NCBI GenBank assembly: GCA_001829125.1
Contig: MIAN01000190.1
Coordinates: forward strand, 1-33,377
Source: Spirochaetes bacterium GWB1_27_13
GTDB taxonomy: Bacteria > Spirochaetota > GWE2-31-10 > MWDO01
Reading direction: 5' to 3'
DNA: 33,377 nucleotides
Below the pieces are notes generated by a model. The model had not been told where the DNA came from. It did not search any database and worked only from the letters and a program-made list of their open reading frames with translations. Of this stretch, positions 19,141-28,759 are shown piece by piece. The first letter of the stretch is position 1. Each line of letters begins with the position of its first letter. A program made the translations under genes and the position numbers.

Positions 19141-19662
19141 ATGACAGAAAATAAAGCTCAATTTGAAGCTGATATTATGATGGTCGATGATGACGATGAC
19201 GACACGATGGCAAATCGATACCTTTCTTTTAGAATCGAAAATGAGGATTATGGAATACCAATCCAAAATGTTATAGAAATTATCGAATTACAAAAAATTA
19301 TCGAAATCCCAGACATGCCAGACTTTGTAAAAGGTGTTATTAATTTGCGGGGTAGAGTGATACCAATAATGGATTTGCGGCTTAGGTTTCATTTTGTGGA
19401 AAAAGAACATGATGACAGGACTTGTATTGTTATTGTCAACATAAATGATTCTCGCATAGGGCTGATTGTTGACCGTGTGGAAGAAGTTTTAGAAATTTCA
19501 GCTAATAATGTTGAACCACCACCAAAATTTAAAAACAAATCCAACGCAGAGCAATATATCAGTGGTTTGGGTAAAACTGGTGATAGTATCAAAATTATTT
19601 TGGATGTGGGAAAAATAATTAGCGAAGATAATATGGAAGAGATAAAGAATATTGAATTATAA
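19141..19662 (+). CDS. cheW: Chemotaxis coupling protein CheW
   Basis: RYLSFRIENEDYGIPIQNVIEIIELQKIIEIPDMPDFVKGVINLRGRVIPIMDLRLRF. Confidence 0.93.
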   Translation: MTENKAQFEADIMMVDDDDDDTMANRYLSFRIENEDYGIPIQNVIEIIELQKIIEIPDMPDFVKGVINLRGRVIPIMDLRLRFHFVEKEHDDRTCIVIVNINDSRIGLIVDRVEEVLEISANNVEPPPKFKNKSNAEQYISGLGKTGDSIKIILDVGKIISEDNMEEIKNIEL

Positions 19663-19683
19663 GAATAATACGAGGAGAATTAA

Positions 19684-21453
19684 ATGTTAGAAAAAATTAA
19701 GGTTGGACCAAAACTTATATCTGGATTTTTGTTAGTAGCAATTATTGCAGGTGCAATAGGTGTAATAGGAATGATAAATCTTACAACTATTGATGAGGCA
19801 GATAAATTACTTTATAAAAATATTACCCTACCAATATCTCAACTATTAAAAATTACTGAAGCATTTCAAAGGATAAGAATAAATGTAAGAGACCTTGCTG
19901 ATAATCAAACAAATGAAGAAAAAACTAAAATAATAAATACTATAAATGATTTGTCTAAAATTATAGAAGAAAATTCAAGCAGTTTTGAAAAGACAATACT
20001 TACTGATATTGGCAAAAAAGATTTTGAAGAATTTGTTGGTGCAAGAAAAGTGTATAGAGGACATCTCGATGAAATTATAAAGTTTATTAATCAAGGAAAA
20101 CTTCAGGAGGCAAAATTTATTATTGACGGGGATGCAAAAACAGCAGCACTTGCAGAACAAGCAGCAATAGATAAACTTGTTGAATCAAAACTATCAATTG
20201 CAAAAGAAACATCAAATAATAATACAAATCTTGCAAATTTATCAAGAATTGTTATGACAGTTGCAATTTTTATAGGTGTAATATTAGCTATAAGTCTTGG
20301 AATTTCTCTAACAATATCAATAACCAAACCTTTAAGAATACTCACAGAAGGAATAGGATATGTTTCTAAAGGTGACATTCAGATAAAAAAAATAAATCCA
20401 AAGGATATACAAAAAATAAACTCAAGAGGTGATGAACTTGGCAAAATAGGAAATGCTTTATTTATATTAATAGCCTATATTAAAGAAAAAGAAGAAATTG
20501 CAAAAACAATTGCTGATGGGAATTTAATCGTAGATGCAAAAATAGCATCAGATGAAGATGATTTTGGCAAAGCTTTTAGTCAAATGATAGCATCTTTAAA
20601 CGAAATTTTAGGACAAGTAAATACTTCTATTGATATGATTTCATCTGGATCAAATCAAGTTTCATCTGCAAGTCAATCTTTATCACAAGGAGCAACAGAA
20701 CAAGCAAGCTCACTTGAAGAAATAACATCATCTGTTACACAAATTAATAGTCAAGCAAAACAAAACTCAGAAAATGCAATGCAGGCAAATCAGATGGCAA
20801 AACAAGCAATGGAAGGAGCTAATCTTGGAAACAAACAAATGAAAGAATTGATTGTTGCAATGGCTGATATTAATAAATCTGCTGATGGTATAAAAAAAAT
20901 AGCAAAAGCAATTGATGACATAGCATTCCAAATAAACCTCTTGGCTTTAAATGCAAATGTAGAGGCAGCGAGGGCTGGAAAATATGGTAAAGGTTTTGCA
21001 GTAGTTGCTGATGAAGTACGAAATCTTGCAGTGCGAAGTGGTAATTCTGTTAAAGAAGCGACACAAATGGTAGAAGAGGCGATAAAAAACATAACAAACG
21101 GTACAAAAATGGTTGAAATAACGGCAAAACAAATAGAAGACATAGTAAATATAGCAAGTAAAGTTGCAAATATAGCAGAAGAGGTAACATCTGCAAGTAA
21201 AGAACAATCTCAAGGTTTAGACCAAATAAATATTGGTTTGGGACAAATTGATCAAGTAACTCAAGCAAACACAGCAAGTGCAGAAGAAACAGCCTCAGCT
21301 GCCGAAGAATTATCAAGCCAATCAGTGCAATTAAAAGGGATGATAGCAAAATTTAAATTAAAAGAACAAAGATTACTAACTAATAATAATGCAGTAATAA
21401 CTAAAGACATGATAGATTTAATCAGAAAGCAAATAGAAAAAGAGAATAGCTAA
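19684..21453 (+). CDS. Methyl-accepting chemotaxis protein
   Basis: N-terminal 4-helix-bundle-like sensor with TM, HAMP, and hairpin-tip motif [43 protein letters not shown]. Confidence 0.93.
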   Translation: MLEKIKVGPKLISGFLLVAIIAGAIGVIGMINLTTIDEADKLLYKNITLPISQLLKITEAFQRIRINVRDLADNQTNEEKTKIINTINDLSKIIEENSSSFEKTILTDIGKKDFEEFVGARKVYRGHLDEIIKFINQGKLQEAKFIIDGDAKTAALAEQAAIDKLVESKLSIAKETSNNNTNLANLSRIVMTVAIFIGVILAISLGISLTISITKPLRILTEGIGYVSKGDIQIKKINPKDIQKINSRGDELGKIGNALFILIAYIKEKEEIAKTIADGNLIVDAKIASDEDDFGKAFSQMIASLNEILGQVNTSIDMISSGSNQVSSASQSLSQGATEQASSLEEITSSVTQINSQAKQNSENAMQANQMAKQAMEGANLGNKQMKELIVAMADINKSADGIKKIAKAIDDIAFQINLLALNANVEAARAGKYGKGFAVVADEVRNLAVRSGNSVKEATQMVEEAIKNITNGTKMVEITAKQIEDIVNIASKVANIAEEVTSASKEQSQGLDQINIGLGQIDQVTQANTASAEETASAAEELSSQSVQLKGMIAKFKLKEQRLLTNNNAVITKDMIDLIRKQIEKENS

Positions 21454-21498
21454 AATGGATAATGCTGATTAAAATGTATTATTTCTGTTATTCAAACC

Positions 21499-21532
21499 AA
21501 AAAAGCGATATTTTATAAAATATCGCTTTTTT
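21499..21532. terminator. Perfect 34-nt palindrome, likely bidirectional terminator between MCP and glnK
   Basis: aaaaaagcgatattttataaaatatcgctttttt, flanked by A/T runs and sited between convergent genes. Confidence 0.8.
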
Positions 21533-21551
21533 TATAAGAAAATTATAAAAT

Positions 21552-21893
21552 TTAACCTATTGCATTAGGTCCTCGTTCTTCTGTTCTGATCCTAATACAT
21601 TCGTTTAGATCGTAGACGAATATTTTGCCATCGCCGACCTCACCTGTTTTAGCACCTTTAATTAGTGCTTTTATTGTTGGCTCAACAAATTCTTCGTTTA
21701 CTGCGATTTCTAACCTTATTTTTCTTAGGAGATTTCCGCTTTCTTTTGTTCCTCTATAATATTCTGTAACACCTTTTTGTCTTCCGTGTCCCAAAACCTC
21801 ACTTACTGTAATAAGATTTATACCAGCGTGGTAAAGTTCATCTTTTACTTCTTCCAATCTATGTGGTTGAATTATTGCAATTATTAATTTCAT
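21552..21893 (-). CDS. glnK: PII nitrogen regulatory protein (GlnK/GlnB type)
   Basis: [59 protein letters not shown]; downstream of amtB. Confidence 0.93.
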   Translation of the reverse strand: MKLIIAIIQPHRLEEVKDELYHAGINLITVSEVLGHGRQKGVTEYYRGTKESGNLLRKIRLEIAVNEEFVEPTIKALIKGAKTGEVGDGKIFVYDLNECIRIRTEERGPNAIG

Positions 21894-21944
21894 ATTAACC
21901 CCTTTTATTTAAATTATAGTAATAATGACTTAGAAAATCAAGGT

Positions 21945-23255
21945 TTATTCTATAACTGTATAACCTCGTTCGTTATGTTGCGTAATATCGAGTCCCATTG
22001 CTTCTTCTTTTTCGGAGACTCTCAAACCCATAAATATATCAATTACTTTAAATATTATTATAGTAAGAACAAGAGAATAAACAATTACTACAACAGAACC
22101 AAATACTTGTATAAAGAGTTGTTTTGGATTACCAAATAATAAGCCAGAGTATGCACTTTGGATTAGAGGGCTTGCAAAAACACCTACTATAATAGAACCA
22201 AAGATTCCACCTATACCATGAACACCAAAAGCATCCAATGCGTCATCGTATCCAATTTTATTTTTAACAAAAACTACCATAAAGTAACATATCAAACTTG
22301 ATGCAGCACCTATAACAATAGAAGCCCCAACATCAACAAATCCAGCTGCAGGTGTAATTGCTGCAAGCCCTGCTATCGCACCTGTTGCACTACCAAGCAT
22401 AGTAGGTTTTTTTACAAAAAATAAGTCAAGTATGAACCATATAACAACAGCAGCAGCAGCAGCAGTATTTGTAACAACAAAAGCATTAGCAGCAAGACCA
22501 TTTGCTCCTAAAGCACTACCAGCATTAAATCCAAACCATCCAAACCAGAGCATTGCAGCACCAAACATCGTAAAAGTTAGGTTATGAGGTGGAGTTGGCT
22601 TTAAGTATTTTCTTTTACCAATCATTATTGCCGCAACAAGACTTGCAATACCAGCATTTATATGTACTACTATACCACCAGCAAAATCAACTACTCCAAG
22701 TTTGAAAAGCCAACCATCAGTTGACCATATCCAGTGAGCAACTGGAAAATATACAAAAATACACCAAACTATAACAAATATTAAAAATGAAGAAAATTTC
22801 ATTCTTTCAGCAAAAGCACCTATTATTAACGCAGGTGTAATTACAGCAAACATTCCTTGATAAATTACAAAAAGAAGATGTGGAATTGTAGTTGCATAAG
22901 TATCGCTTGCTCCTAATCCAACATTCTTTAAGAAAGCAAAATCAAAGTTACCAATAAATCCGGGTATTAAAGATTTTGGGCTAAAAGAAAGTGTGTAGCC
23001 ACAAATTACCCACAAAAGACTAACAACAGCCAAAGTTATAAAACATTGCATTAAAATATTTAGAACATTTTTTCTTTTTACAAGCCCACCATAAAATAAA
23101 GCGAGTGCAGGGGCTGTCATAAACATAACCAATGCAGTAGATATTAACATCCAAGCTGTGTCACCAGAATTTATTTTTGATGTAACATCTTGAGAAAAAA
23201 CAAGTTGCGACAACAAAGTAAAAATCCCTAATAATAAAAATTTGAATCTTTTCAC
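21945..23255 (-). CDS. amtB: Ammonium transporter AmtB
   Basis: Signal peptide, PALALFYGGLVKRKN, DFAGGIVVHINAG, FGVHGIGGIFGSI. GTG start with aggag RBS. Confidence 0.95.
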   Translation of the reverse strand: MKRFKFLLLGIFTLLSQLVFSQDVTSKINSGDTAWMLISTALVMFMTAPALALFYGGLVKRKNVLNILMQCFITLAVVSLLWVICGYTLSFSPKSLIPGFIGNFDFAFLKNVGLGASDTYATTIPHLLFVIYQGMFAVITPALIIGAFAERMKFSSFLIFVIVWCIFVYFPVAHWIWSTDGWLFKLGVVDFAGGIVVHINAGIASLVAAIMIGKRKYLKPTPPHNLTFTMFGAAMLWFGWFGFNAGSALGANGLAANAFVVTNTAAAAAVVIWFILDLFFVKKPTMLGSATGAIAGLAAITPAAGFVDVGASIVIGAASSLICYFMVVFVKNKIGYDDALDAFGVHGIGGIFGSIIVGVFASPLIQSAYSGLLFGNPKQLFIQVFGSVVVIVYSLVLTIIIFKVIDIFMGLRVSEKEEAMGLDITQHNERGYTVIE

Positions 23256-23320
23256 AATTTACTCCTAGAAAACAATAAAATGTAATAGTAATATAAAAAT
23301 TATTTTTCCGCGAAACAAAA

Positions 23321-23335
23321 GCAACTTGTGTGCCA
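23321..23335 (-). promoter_or_regulatory. Sigma-54 (-24/-12) promoter of amtB-glnK
   Basis: Minus strand TGGCAC-ACAAG-TTGC matches sigma-54 consensus TGGCAC-N5-TTGC, about 65 bp upstream of amtB GTG. Confidence 0.88.
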
Positions 23336-23598
23336 TTTTTATAAATTTCTGTATTTTTACAAATTTAAGCGATTTTTTTAGTCTTTTTTGATTGTTTTTG
23401 CTCGAAAATCAATTATTTACGATACAATATTGTATTCTTGTTATTTTTAACTAAACATATTTGTATTAAATAAGCATAAAAAAAATAATCATTAATTTAT
23501 TTGCTTTTTTTAATTTGTTTAATTAGAATTATTAAAATACAATATTTACAAAAAATTATTGGTTGAATTTTTTATTTTTTTGTGTTACAAGATATTTG

Positions 23599-23627
23599 TT
23601 GATATTTAAATATTCTTTTTGTATAAT
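23599..23627 (+). promoter_or_regulatory. Sigma-70-type promoter TTGATA-17-TATAAT for the KSalpha/KSbeta/ACP operon
   Basis: ttgata (23599-23604), 17-nt spacer, tataat (23622-23627), ~45 bp before start codon. Confidence 0.7.
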
Positions 23628-23672
23628 TAAAAATTAGGCATTAAGCACTTTCTATTTTTTTAAGGAAATATA

Positions 23673-24890
23673 ATGGAAAAAAGAAAAGTTGTAATTACTG
23701 GAATTGGTGCTATTTCTCCACTCGGTTTATCGATGGAAGAAACATGGGCAAATCTAATTGATGGTAAAAATGGAGTTAAAGAGCTTGAAAGATTTGCAAG
23801 CGAAGAATATAGAGCCCACAAGGCAGGTGAAGTTTATGGATTTGATATAAATAATTTTATAAATGATAAGAATTTAAAAAACATAGGTCTTTGTTCACAA
23901 TTTGGTGTTGCCGCTGCAAAGATGGCTTTGGACAATGCTAATCTAAAATTAACTGATACTGATAGAATTGGGGTGGTCATTGGTACAACAATGGGTGACG
24001 TCCAAGAACTTGAAAAAGTAGATGAAGATTATTTTTATAAAGGAATAGATGCTATAAATCCAAAATCAATGTTAAATTATCCAGCAAATGAAATAGCAAA
24101 AAATATAGCTTCTGTTTTTGGTTTTTACGGACCAAATAATACTTTTACAACAGCTTGTGCTGCTGGCAATTATGCTTATGGTTATGCTTATGATTGTATT
24201 CAAGATGGAACTGCAGATATAATGGTTGCAGGCGGAGCGGATGTTTTATCTCGCGTTGCCTTTGCTGGATTTAATAGACTATTTGCAGTTGCACCTGATG
24301 TCTGTCAACCATTTTGCCTTGACAGAAAAGGTATGATGGTATCAGAAGGTGCTGCCTTTTTAATTATGGAATCAGAAGAATCAGCAAAAAAAAGAGGTAC
24401 AAAAATACTCGCTGAATTTTTGGGTTACGCATTAAGTTGTGATGCTTTTGATATTACTATTCCACATGAAGAAGGAAAAGGTGCTATTGCAGTAATGAGT
24501 AGTGCAATAAAAAATGCAGGAATAAAAACTACTGATATTAATTATATAAACACCCACGGTACAGGTACAAAAGAAAACGATAGGGTTGAATCTCTTGCAA
24601 TAAAAGAAGTTTTTAAAGAACATTCAATTAAACTTTCGATTAGTTCAACAAAATCAATGCTTGGACATTTAATGGGGGCTTCAAGTGCTATTGAAGGTGC
24701 TATTTGTGTCAAAGTTTTACAAGAAAATATTATTCCACCTACAATAAATTTTACAACTCCTGATCCTGACTGTGATTTAGACATTGTTCCAAACATAGCA
24801 AAGAAAAAGCAAGTAGATTTTGTTATGTCGAATGCTTTTGCTTTTGGCGGAAATAATGCTTGTATAATAATGAAAAAATGGGAGGAATGA
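23673..24890 (+). CDS. Beta-ketoacyl-ACP synthase (FabF/KSalpha-type), intact catalytic residues
   Basis: TTACAAGNYAYGYA active Cys; INTHGTGTKEND and SMLGHLMGASSAIEG histidines. Confidence 0.92.
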   Translation: MEKRKVVITGIGAISPLGLSMEETWANLIDGKNGVKELERFASEEYRAHKAGEVYGFDINNFINDKNLKNIGLCSQFGVAAAKMALDNANLKLTDTDRIGVVIGTTMGDVQELEKVDEDYFYKGIDAINPKSMLNYPANEIAKNIASVFGFYGPNNTFTTACAAGNYAYGYAYDCIQDGTADIMVAGGADVLSRVAFAGFNRLFAVAPDVCQPFCLDRKGMMVSEGAAFLIMESEESAKKRGTKILAEFLGYALSCDAFDITIPHEEGKGAIAVMSSAIKNAGIKTTDINYINTHGTGTKENDRVESLAIKEVFKEHSIKLSISSTKSMLGHLMGASSAIEGAICVKVLQENIIPPTINFTTPDPDCDLDIVPNIAKKKQVDFVMSNAFAFGGNNACIIMKKWEE

Positions 24891-24892
24891 TT

Positions 24893-26104
24893 ATGAAGAA
24901 TAAAATTGTTATTACAAAAACAGGAGCGATTTCTCCAATTGGCGTTGGCGTAGAGAATTTTATAAGTAATATTCAAAAAATAAATAATCCACAAGATATA
25001 AAAACTTTTGATACAGAAAAGTATGATATAAAAAAGGCTTTTGTTGCCAATGATTTTGATCCAAAACCAATACTTGGTGATAAAGGTCTAAGAAATTTTA
25101 ACAGAAACACTTTATTTATCTTATCTGCAATAAAAAAAGATATGGACAATGAGATAAATTATTTTAAAACAGAAGACAAAAGACTTGGGCTTACAATAGG
25201 AACTTGTTTTGGTAGCCTTCAATCAATTTCTGATTACGAACTTGATATTTTTGATAAAGGACCTCGTAAAATAAATCCAATGGGTTTTGGTAACACTGTT
25301 TTAAATAGCCCAACAAGTAGAGCAAACATCTGGTTTGGACTGACATCTCAAAGTACAACAGTTTCAACGGGAAGCATTTCTTCTGCTAAGGCTATTGAAT
25401 TTTCGATAGGTCAAATTAATAAGAATGTTGTTGATGCTATGATTTGTGGTGGTGCGGAAGAACTTAATATGCAAACATTCTTAGGATATTATTTAAATAA
25501 ATTTTTAACAAAAAATGAAGAAATCACTTGCTACGAAAAAAATTCAACTGGAACTATAATAAGTGAAGGTTGCGGACTTGCGTTACTCGAAACTTATGAA
25601 AATGCAGTGAAAAGAGGCGCAAAAATATTAGCTAGTATTTTAGGATATGGCACTTCTTTTTATGGAAGTATTGATAATACAAAAAATTTTAGCACAAAAG
25701 GTGTAGTTAATTCTATAAAAAATGCACTAAAAAATGGAAATATTGATACAAAAGATATTGATTTAGTTATAAGTAGTGCAAATGGTTTAACTCCTTTTGA
25801 CAGTATGGAAGAAAATTCTCTTATGGAAGTTTTTGGAGATAGGTTAACAGAAATTCCTGTTATCCCATTAAAATCTTTGATTGGAGAGACAATAGGGGCT
25901 TCTGGTTTATTTAGTATTGTAGCTGCTTCCAATATTAAAGACATAAAAGAGTTGCCTTTTGTTTATAAATATTCTAATGGACAAAAAAAATTAATAAAAG
26001 TAAATAATTTTAAAATAAATTATTCCAATTTTACAAAAATTTTGGTAAATTGTATATCTGAATGTGGAAACCATTCAGCAATTATACTGCAAATAGAAAA
26101 ATAA
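24893..26104 (+). CDS. KSbeta / chain-length-factor-like ketosynthase homologue lacking catalytic residues
   Basis: Ketosynthase-fold similarity to the upstream gene, with Cys and both His replaced. ATG at 24893 follows GGAGGA; the ORF-track start at 24860 overlaps the previous gene. Confidence 0.85.
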   Translation: MKNKIVITKTGAISPIGVGVENFISNIQKINNPQDIKTFDTEKYDIKKAFVANDFDPKPILGDKGLRNFNRNTLFILSAIKKDMDNEINYFKTEDKRLGLTIGTCFGSLQSISDYELDIFDKGPRKINPMGFGNTVLNSPTSRANIWFGLTSQSTTVSTGSISSAKAIEFSIGQINKNVVDAMICGGAEELNMQTFLGYYLNKFLTKNEEITCYEKNSTGTIISEGCGLALLETYENAVKRGAKILASILGYGTSFYGSIDNTKNFSTKGVVNSIKNALKNGNIDTKDIDLVISSANGLTPFDSMEENSLMEVFGDRLTEIPVIPLKSLIGETIGASGLFSIVAASNIKDIKELPFVYKYSNGQKKLIKVNNFKINYSNFTKILVNCISECGNHSAIILQIEK

Positions 26105-26126
26105 GAAAACCGTAGAGGAGAGTAAA

Positions 26127-26369
26127 ATGGCTGATATTAGAGAAGACCTAAAAAGTATTCTTTTAGAAATCGCTGAGGATGTAGAACCAAATAATGTGAA
26201 TTATGATTCAAACTTTATTACAGACTTATCTTTGGATTCTATGATCTTGTTGGAATTCGGTTCTGAACTTGAATCAAAATATGATATTCAAATTCCAGAA
26301 GAAGAATACCCTAATATGGCAACAATAAATCAGACAGCTGAATTAATTAAAAAATTACAAGTAAAATAA
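26127..26369 (+). CDS. Acyl carrier protein
   Basis: FITDLSLDSMILLEFGSELESKYDIQIPEEEYPNMATI with phosphopantetheine Ser motif DSM. Confidence 0.92.
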   Translation: MADIREDLKSILLEIAEDVEPNNVNYDSNFITDLSLDSMILLEFGSELESKYDIQIPEEEYPNMATINQTAELIKKLQVK

Positions 26370-26410
26370 TTAATTTTTTTTTAATAACAAACAACAGTTT
26401 TGTCTATTAT

Positions 26411-26437
26411 TAACAAGAGGCTTTATGCCTCTTGTTA
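26411..26437 (+). terminator. Hairpin terminator after the ACP gene
   Basis: taacaagaggc-tttat-gcctcttgtta, perfect 11-bp stem, followed by T-rich sequence. Confidence 0.75.
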
Positions 26438-26478
26438 TTTAATTTTTATTCTTTAATAACACTTAAAACAGGAAATTT

Positions 26479-27840
26479 ATGAAAATTAAATTTATTTATC
26501 CTAAATTTGAGAAATTTTTGGAAACATATCCAGAACTTGGTGAATTTCCACAAATTGCTGCTACATGGGCATACACTATGCCACCTGCTATGGGTATCCC
26601 TATTATGGCTGGACTTACTCCAAAAGACATACAATGGCATGTACAAGATCAAAATATAGAAAAAATTAATTTTGATGATGACTCAGATTTGATTGCGATT
26701 AGTTTTTTTACTCCGCAATCAGGTTATGCTTATGAGCTTGGAGATGAGTTTAAAAAACGCGGTAAGACTGTTATTATGGGTGGAATGCACCCTTCTATGA
26801 TACCAGACGATGTTGCACTTCATTGTGACAGTGTTTGCATTGGCGAAGTTGATACAGTGTGGCTTACTATACTCGAAGATTTTAAAAATGGTAAGCTAAA
26901 AAAAGTTTATCAAGCAGAAAAACTTCCAGAGGGGGATGAGATTGCAAGTCCTTTAAATGGAATTTTTGATGTTGAAGATAAATACGACTGGCATGCAAGT
27001 TTACTTTCTGTTACTCGTGGGTGCCCTTTTAACTGCTCATGGTGTAATATTCCAATATATCAGGGATGTAAGACACGATTTAGACCTATGGATAAAGTCG
27101 TTGAAGATATGAGAAAACTTTCTGGTAAAGAATTTTATGTCACAGATGACATGATAATGCTCAAAAGAAAAGAAATAAAAGATTACATGATGGAACTTTC
27201 AGAAAAGGTTAAAGATTTCAATCTAAATATGTTTTTATCATGTTCACCCGCTATGAATACAGACCCAGATTTTTTGGATGCAATAGCAAAAGCTGGAGCT
27301 AAAAGTATGTACACTGTTTTTGCAGCTGACCCTTTTAGTAAAATGTTTTTTGAAAAAAGCCAGAGAATGTGGCAAAAGGCTGTCGATTTAGTAAAAGAAC
27401 TGGAAGATAGAGGGATTAGATTTTTTGCATCTTTTGGTGTAGGATTTGATTTTCAAAAAGAAGACCAATTTGATTATATTTTGGAATTTTGCCAAAAAGC
27501 AAATGTAAAAACGGCTGAGTTTTTTATCGCAACTCCTTTTCCTAACACACCTTTTTGGAAACAGATACAAGAAGAAAATAGATTTATACTTCCAAGAAAC
27601 TGGAAAAAATATAACTGTGCAAATGTTGTCTTTAAACCAAAACACACAACAGAAGATCAGTTAAGAGACGGCTTTGTTTATTTATGGAAAGAATTTTTTA
27701 AAGTAAGAGATCATTCTGTTGCTTTAGAAACATTCCACCAAAAAGCAGAAAATATTTTAAAATCAAAAGAATTTTCTGAAGAAGTTAAAAATATGGTAAG
27801 AAAAGGGCTTGAAAAGTCTGGATATAAGTTTGGTGAGTAA
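26479..27840 (+). CDS. B12-binding-domain radical SAM protein
   Basis: N-terminal cobalamin-binding-like domain (DLIAISFFTPQSGYAYELGDEFKKRGKTVIMGGMHPSMIPDDV) and CPFNCSWC (CxxxCxxC). Confidence 0.88.
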   Translation: MKIKFIYPKFEKFLETYPELGEFPQIAATWAYTMPPAMGIPIMAGLTPKDIQWHVQDQNIEKINFDDDSDLIAISFFTPQSGYAYELGDEFKKRGKTVIMGGMHPSMIPDDVALHCDSVCIGEVDTVWLTILEDFKNGKLKKVYQAEKLPEGDEIASPLNGIFDVEDKYDWHASLLSVTRGCPFNCSWCNIPIYQGCKTRFRPMDKVVEDMRKLSGKEFYVTDDMIMLKRKEIKDYMMELSEKVKDFNLNMFLSCSPAMNTDPDFLDAIAKAGAKSMYTVFAADPFSKMFFEKSQRMWQKAVDLVKELEDRGIRFFASFGVGFDFQKEDQFDYILEFCQKANVKTAEFFIATPFPNTPFWKQIQEENRFILPRNWKKYNCANVVFKPKHTTEDQLRDGFVYLWKEFFKVRDHSVALETFHQKAENILKSKEFSEEVKNMVRKGLEKSGYKFGE

Positions 27841-28275
27841 AATAACATATTAATATTCCAAAAATGCGCCAATAATGTATAAAAATTGGACATTTTTCCT
27901 ATTCTATGGAAACAAAAGAAAATTATCCTTTTAATTTTAGAGGGAAATGTCACCTTGAAGTTCACGAAGAATTGAAAAAAAAATCAATAAAATAGATGAT
28001 TTTTTAATTTATTGTAGTTTTTAATCAGAATTCTCTTTTTAATTGTATTTTCTTCGTGTTCTTCGTGGTTTTAACTAATATTAGTTATCCTAAAACCAGT
28101 TAATAGTTGGTATAAACCACTTAAATTCTAATCCAACATTCACTTTACTAAATAATTTTTATTTTTTCGTTGTGATATGATGTATATTTATATAAATTAT
28201 ATTATAAGTGTATAAAAAAACATACAAAAAAGACAAAAATAATTAAATTTTATGCCAAATTTATCGAAAATATAG

Positions 28276-28290
28276 TGGCACAATAATTGC
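28276..28290 (+). promoter_or_regulatory. Sigma-54 (-24/-12) promoter upstream of a small ORF
   Basis: TGGCAC-aataa-TTGC; predicted TSS ~28302, ~23 nt before the ATG at 28325 and just upstream of GAGGAGG RBS. Confidence 0.85.
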
Positions 28291-28324
28291 TTATACATTG
28301 ATAGAACATCTTGAGGAGGTTGTT

Positions 28325-28597
28325 ATGACAATAGAAAAAAGGATTAAAATCATAGGTTTTTTGGAAACAACTTTCATCAACGAAGCGGTAGAAGCTATGG
28401 AAAGAAAAAATGGGAGAAGATTATCCAACGAAGAAAAATTAGAAATACAATCTAATTGGTATAAATATTCTTCTTCTTTTACGAGAATGTGGCTTAATTA
28501 CTTAACAGATGAGAAGTTGCTTACTGTTTTATCAAAGAAACTTAGTTTAGAAAAGAATTTAAGAACATTTAATGAACTTTTTGGAAACAAACTTTAA
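28325..28597 (+). CDS. Small uncharacterised protein (90 aa)
   Basis: GAGGAGG (28313-28319) 5 nt before ATG 28325; codes MTIEKRIKIIGFLETTFINEAVEAMERKNGRRLSNEEKLEIQ... The track start at 28298 is the less likely TTG. Confidence 0.75.
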   Translation: MTIEKRIKIIGFLETTFINEAVEAMERKNGRRLSNEEKLEIQSNWYKYSSSFTRMWLNYLTDEKLLTVLSKKLSLEKNLRTFNELFGNKL

Positions 28598-28648
28598 AAT
28601 AGTTATATATTAAATAAAAAACTATAACATAATTTTTTAACAAAAAAA

Positions 28649-28679
28649 GGCGGGAAATATAAAACCCCGTCTATTTTTT
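28649..28679 (+). terminator. Likely rho-independent terminator of the 90-aa ORF
   Basis: ggcggg...cccgtc hairpin (one G-U pair) followed by tattttttt. Confidence 0.55.
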
Positions 28680-28690
28680 TGTGTCTATTA

Positions 28691-28728
28691 AAAAATATAA
28701 GAAACGGGTGCCCGTTCCTTATATTTTT
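28691..28728 (-). terminator. Terminator hairpin downstream of pyrG
   Basis: aaaaatataagaaacggg-tg-cccgttccttatattttt, 18-bp stem with one mismatch, flanked by A/T runs. Confidence 0.7.
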
Positions 28729-28759
28729 TTCAAATTATTATTATTAATTAAAAAGTCAT

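Noticed and set aside
20790-21349. Antisense ORFs over the MCP signalling domain (20790-21143, 20947-21213, 21050-21349)
   Set aside because: Mirror the repetitive codon usage of the MCP coiled coil; no independent support.
27906-27995. 29-codon ORF METKENYPFNFRGKCHLEVHEELKKKSIK
   Set aside because: Too short, no clear RBS; may be a remnant of a decayed gene but not supportable.
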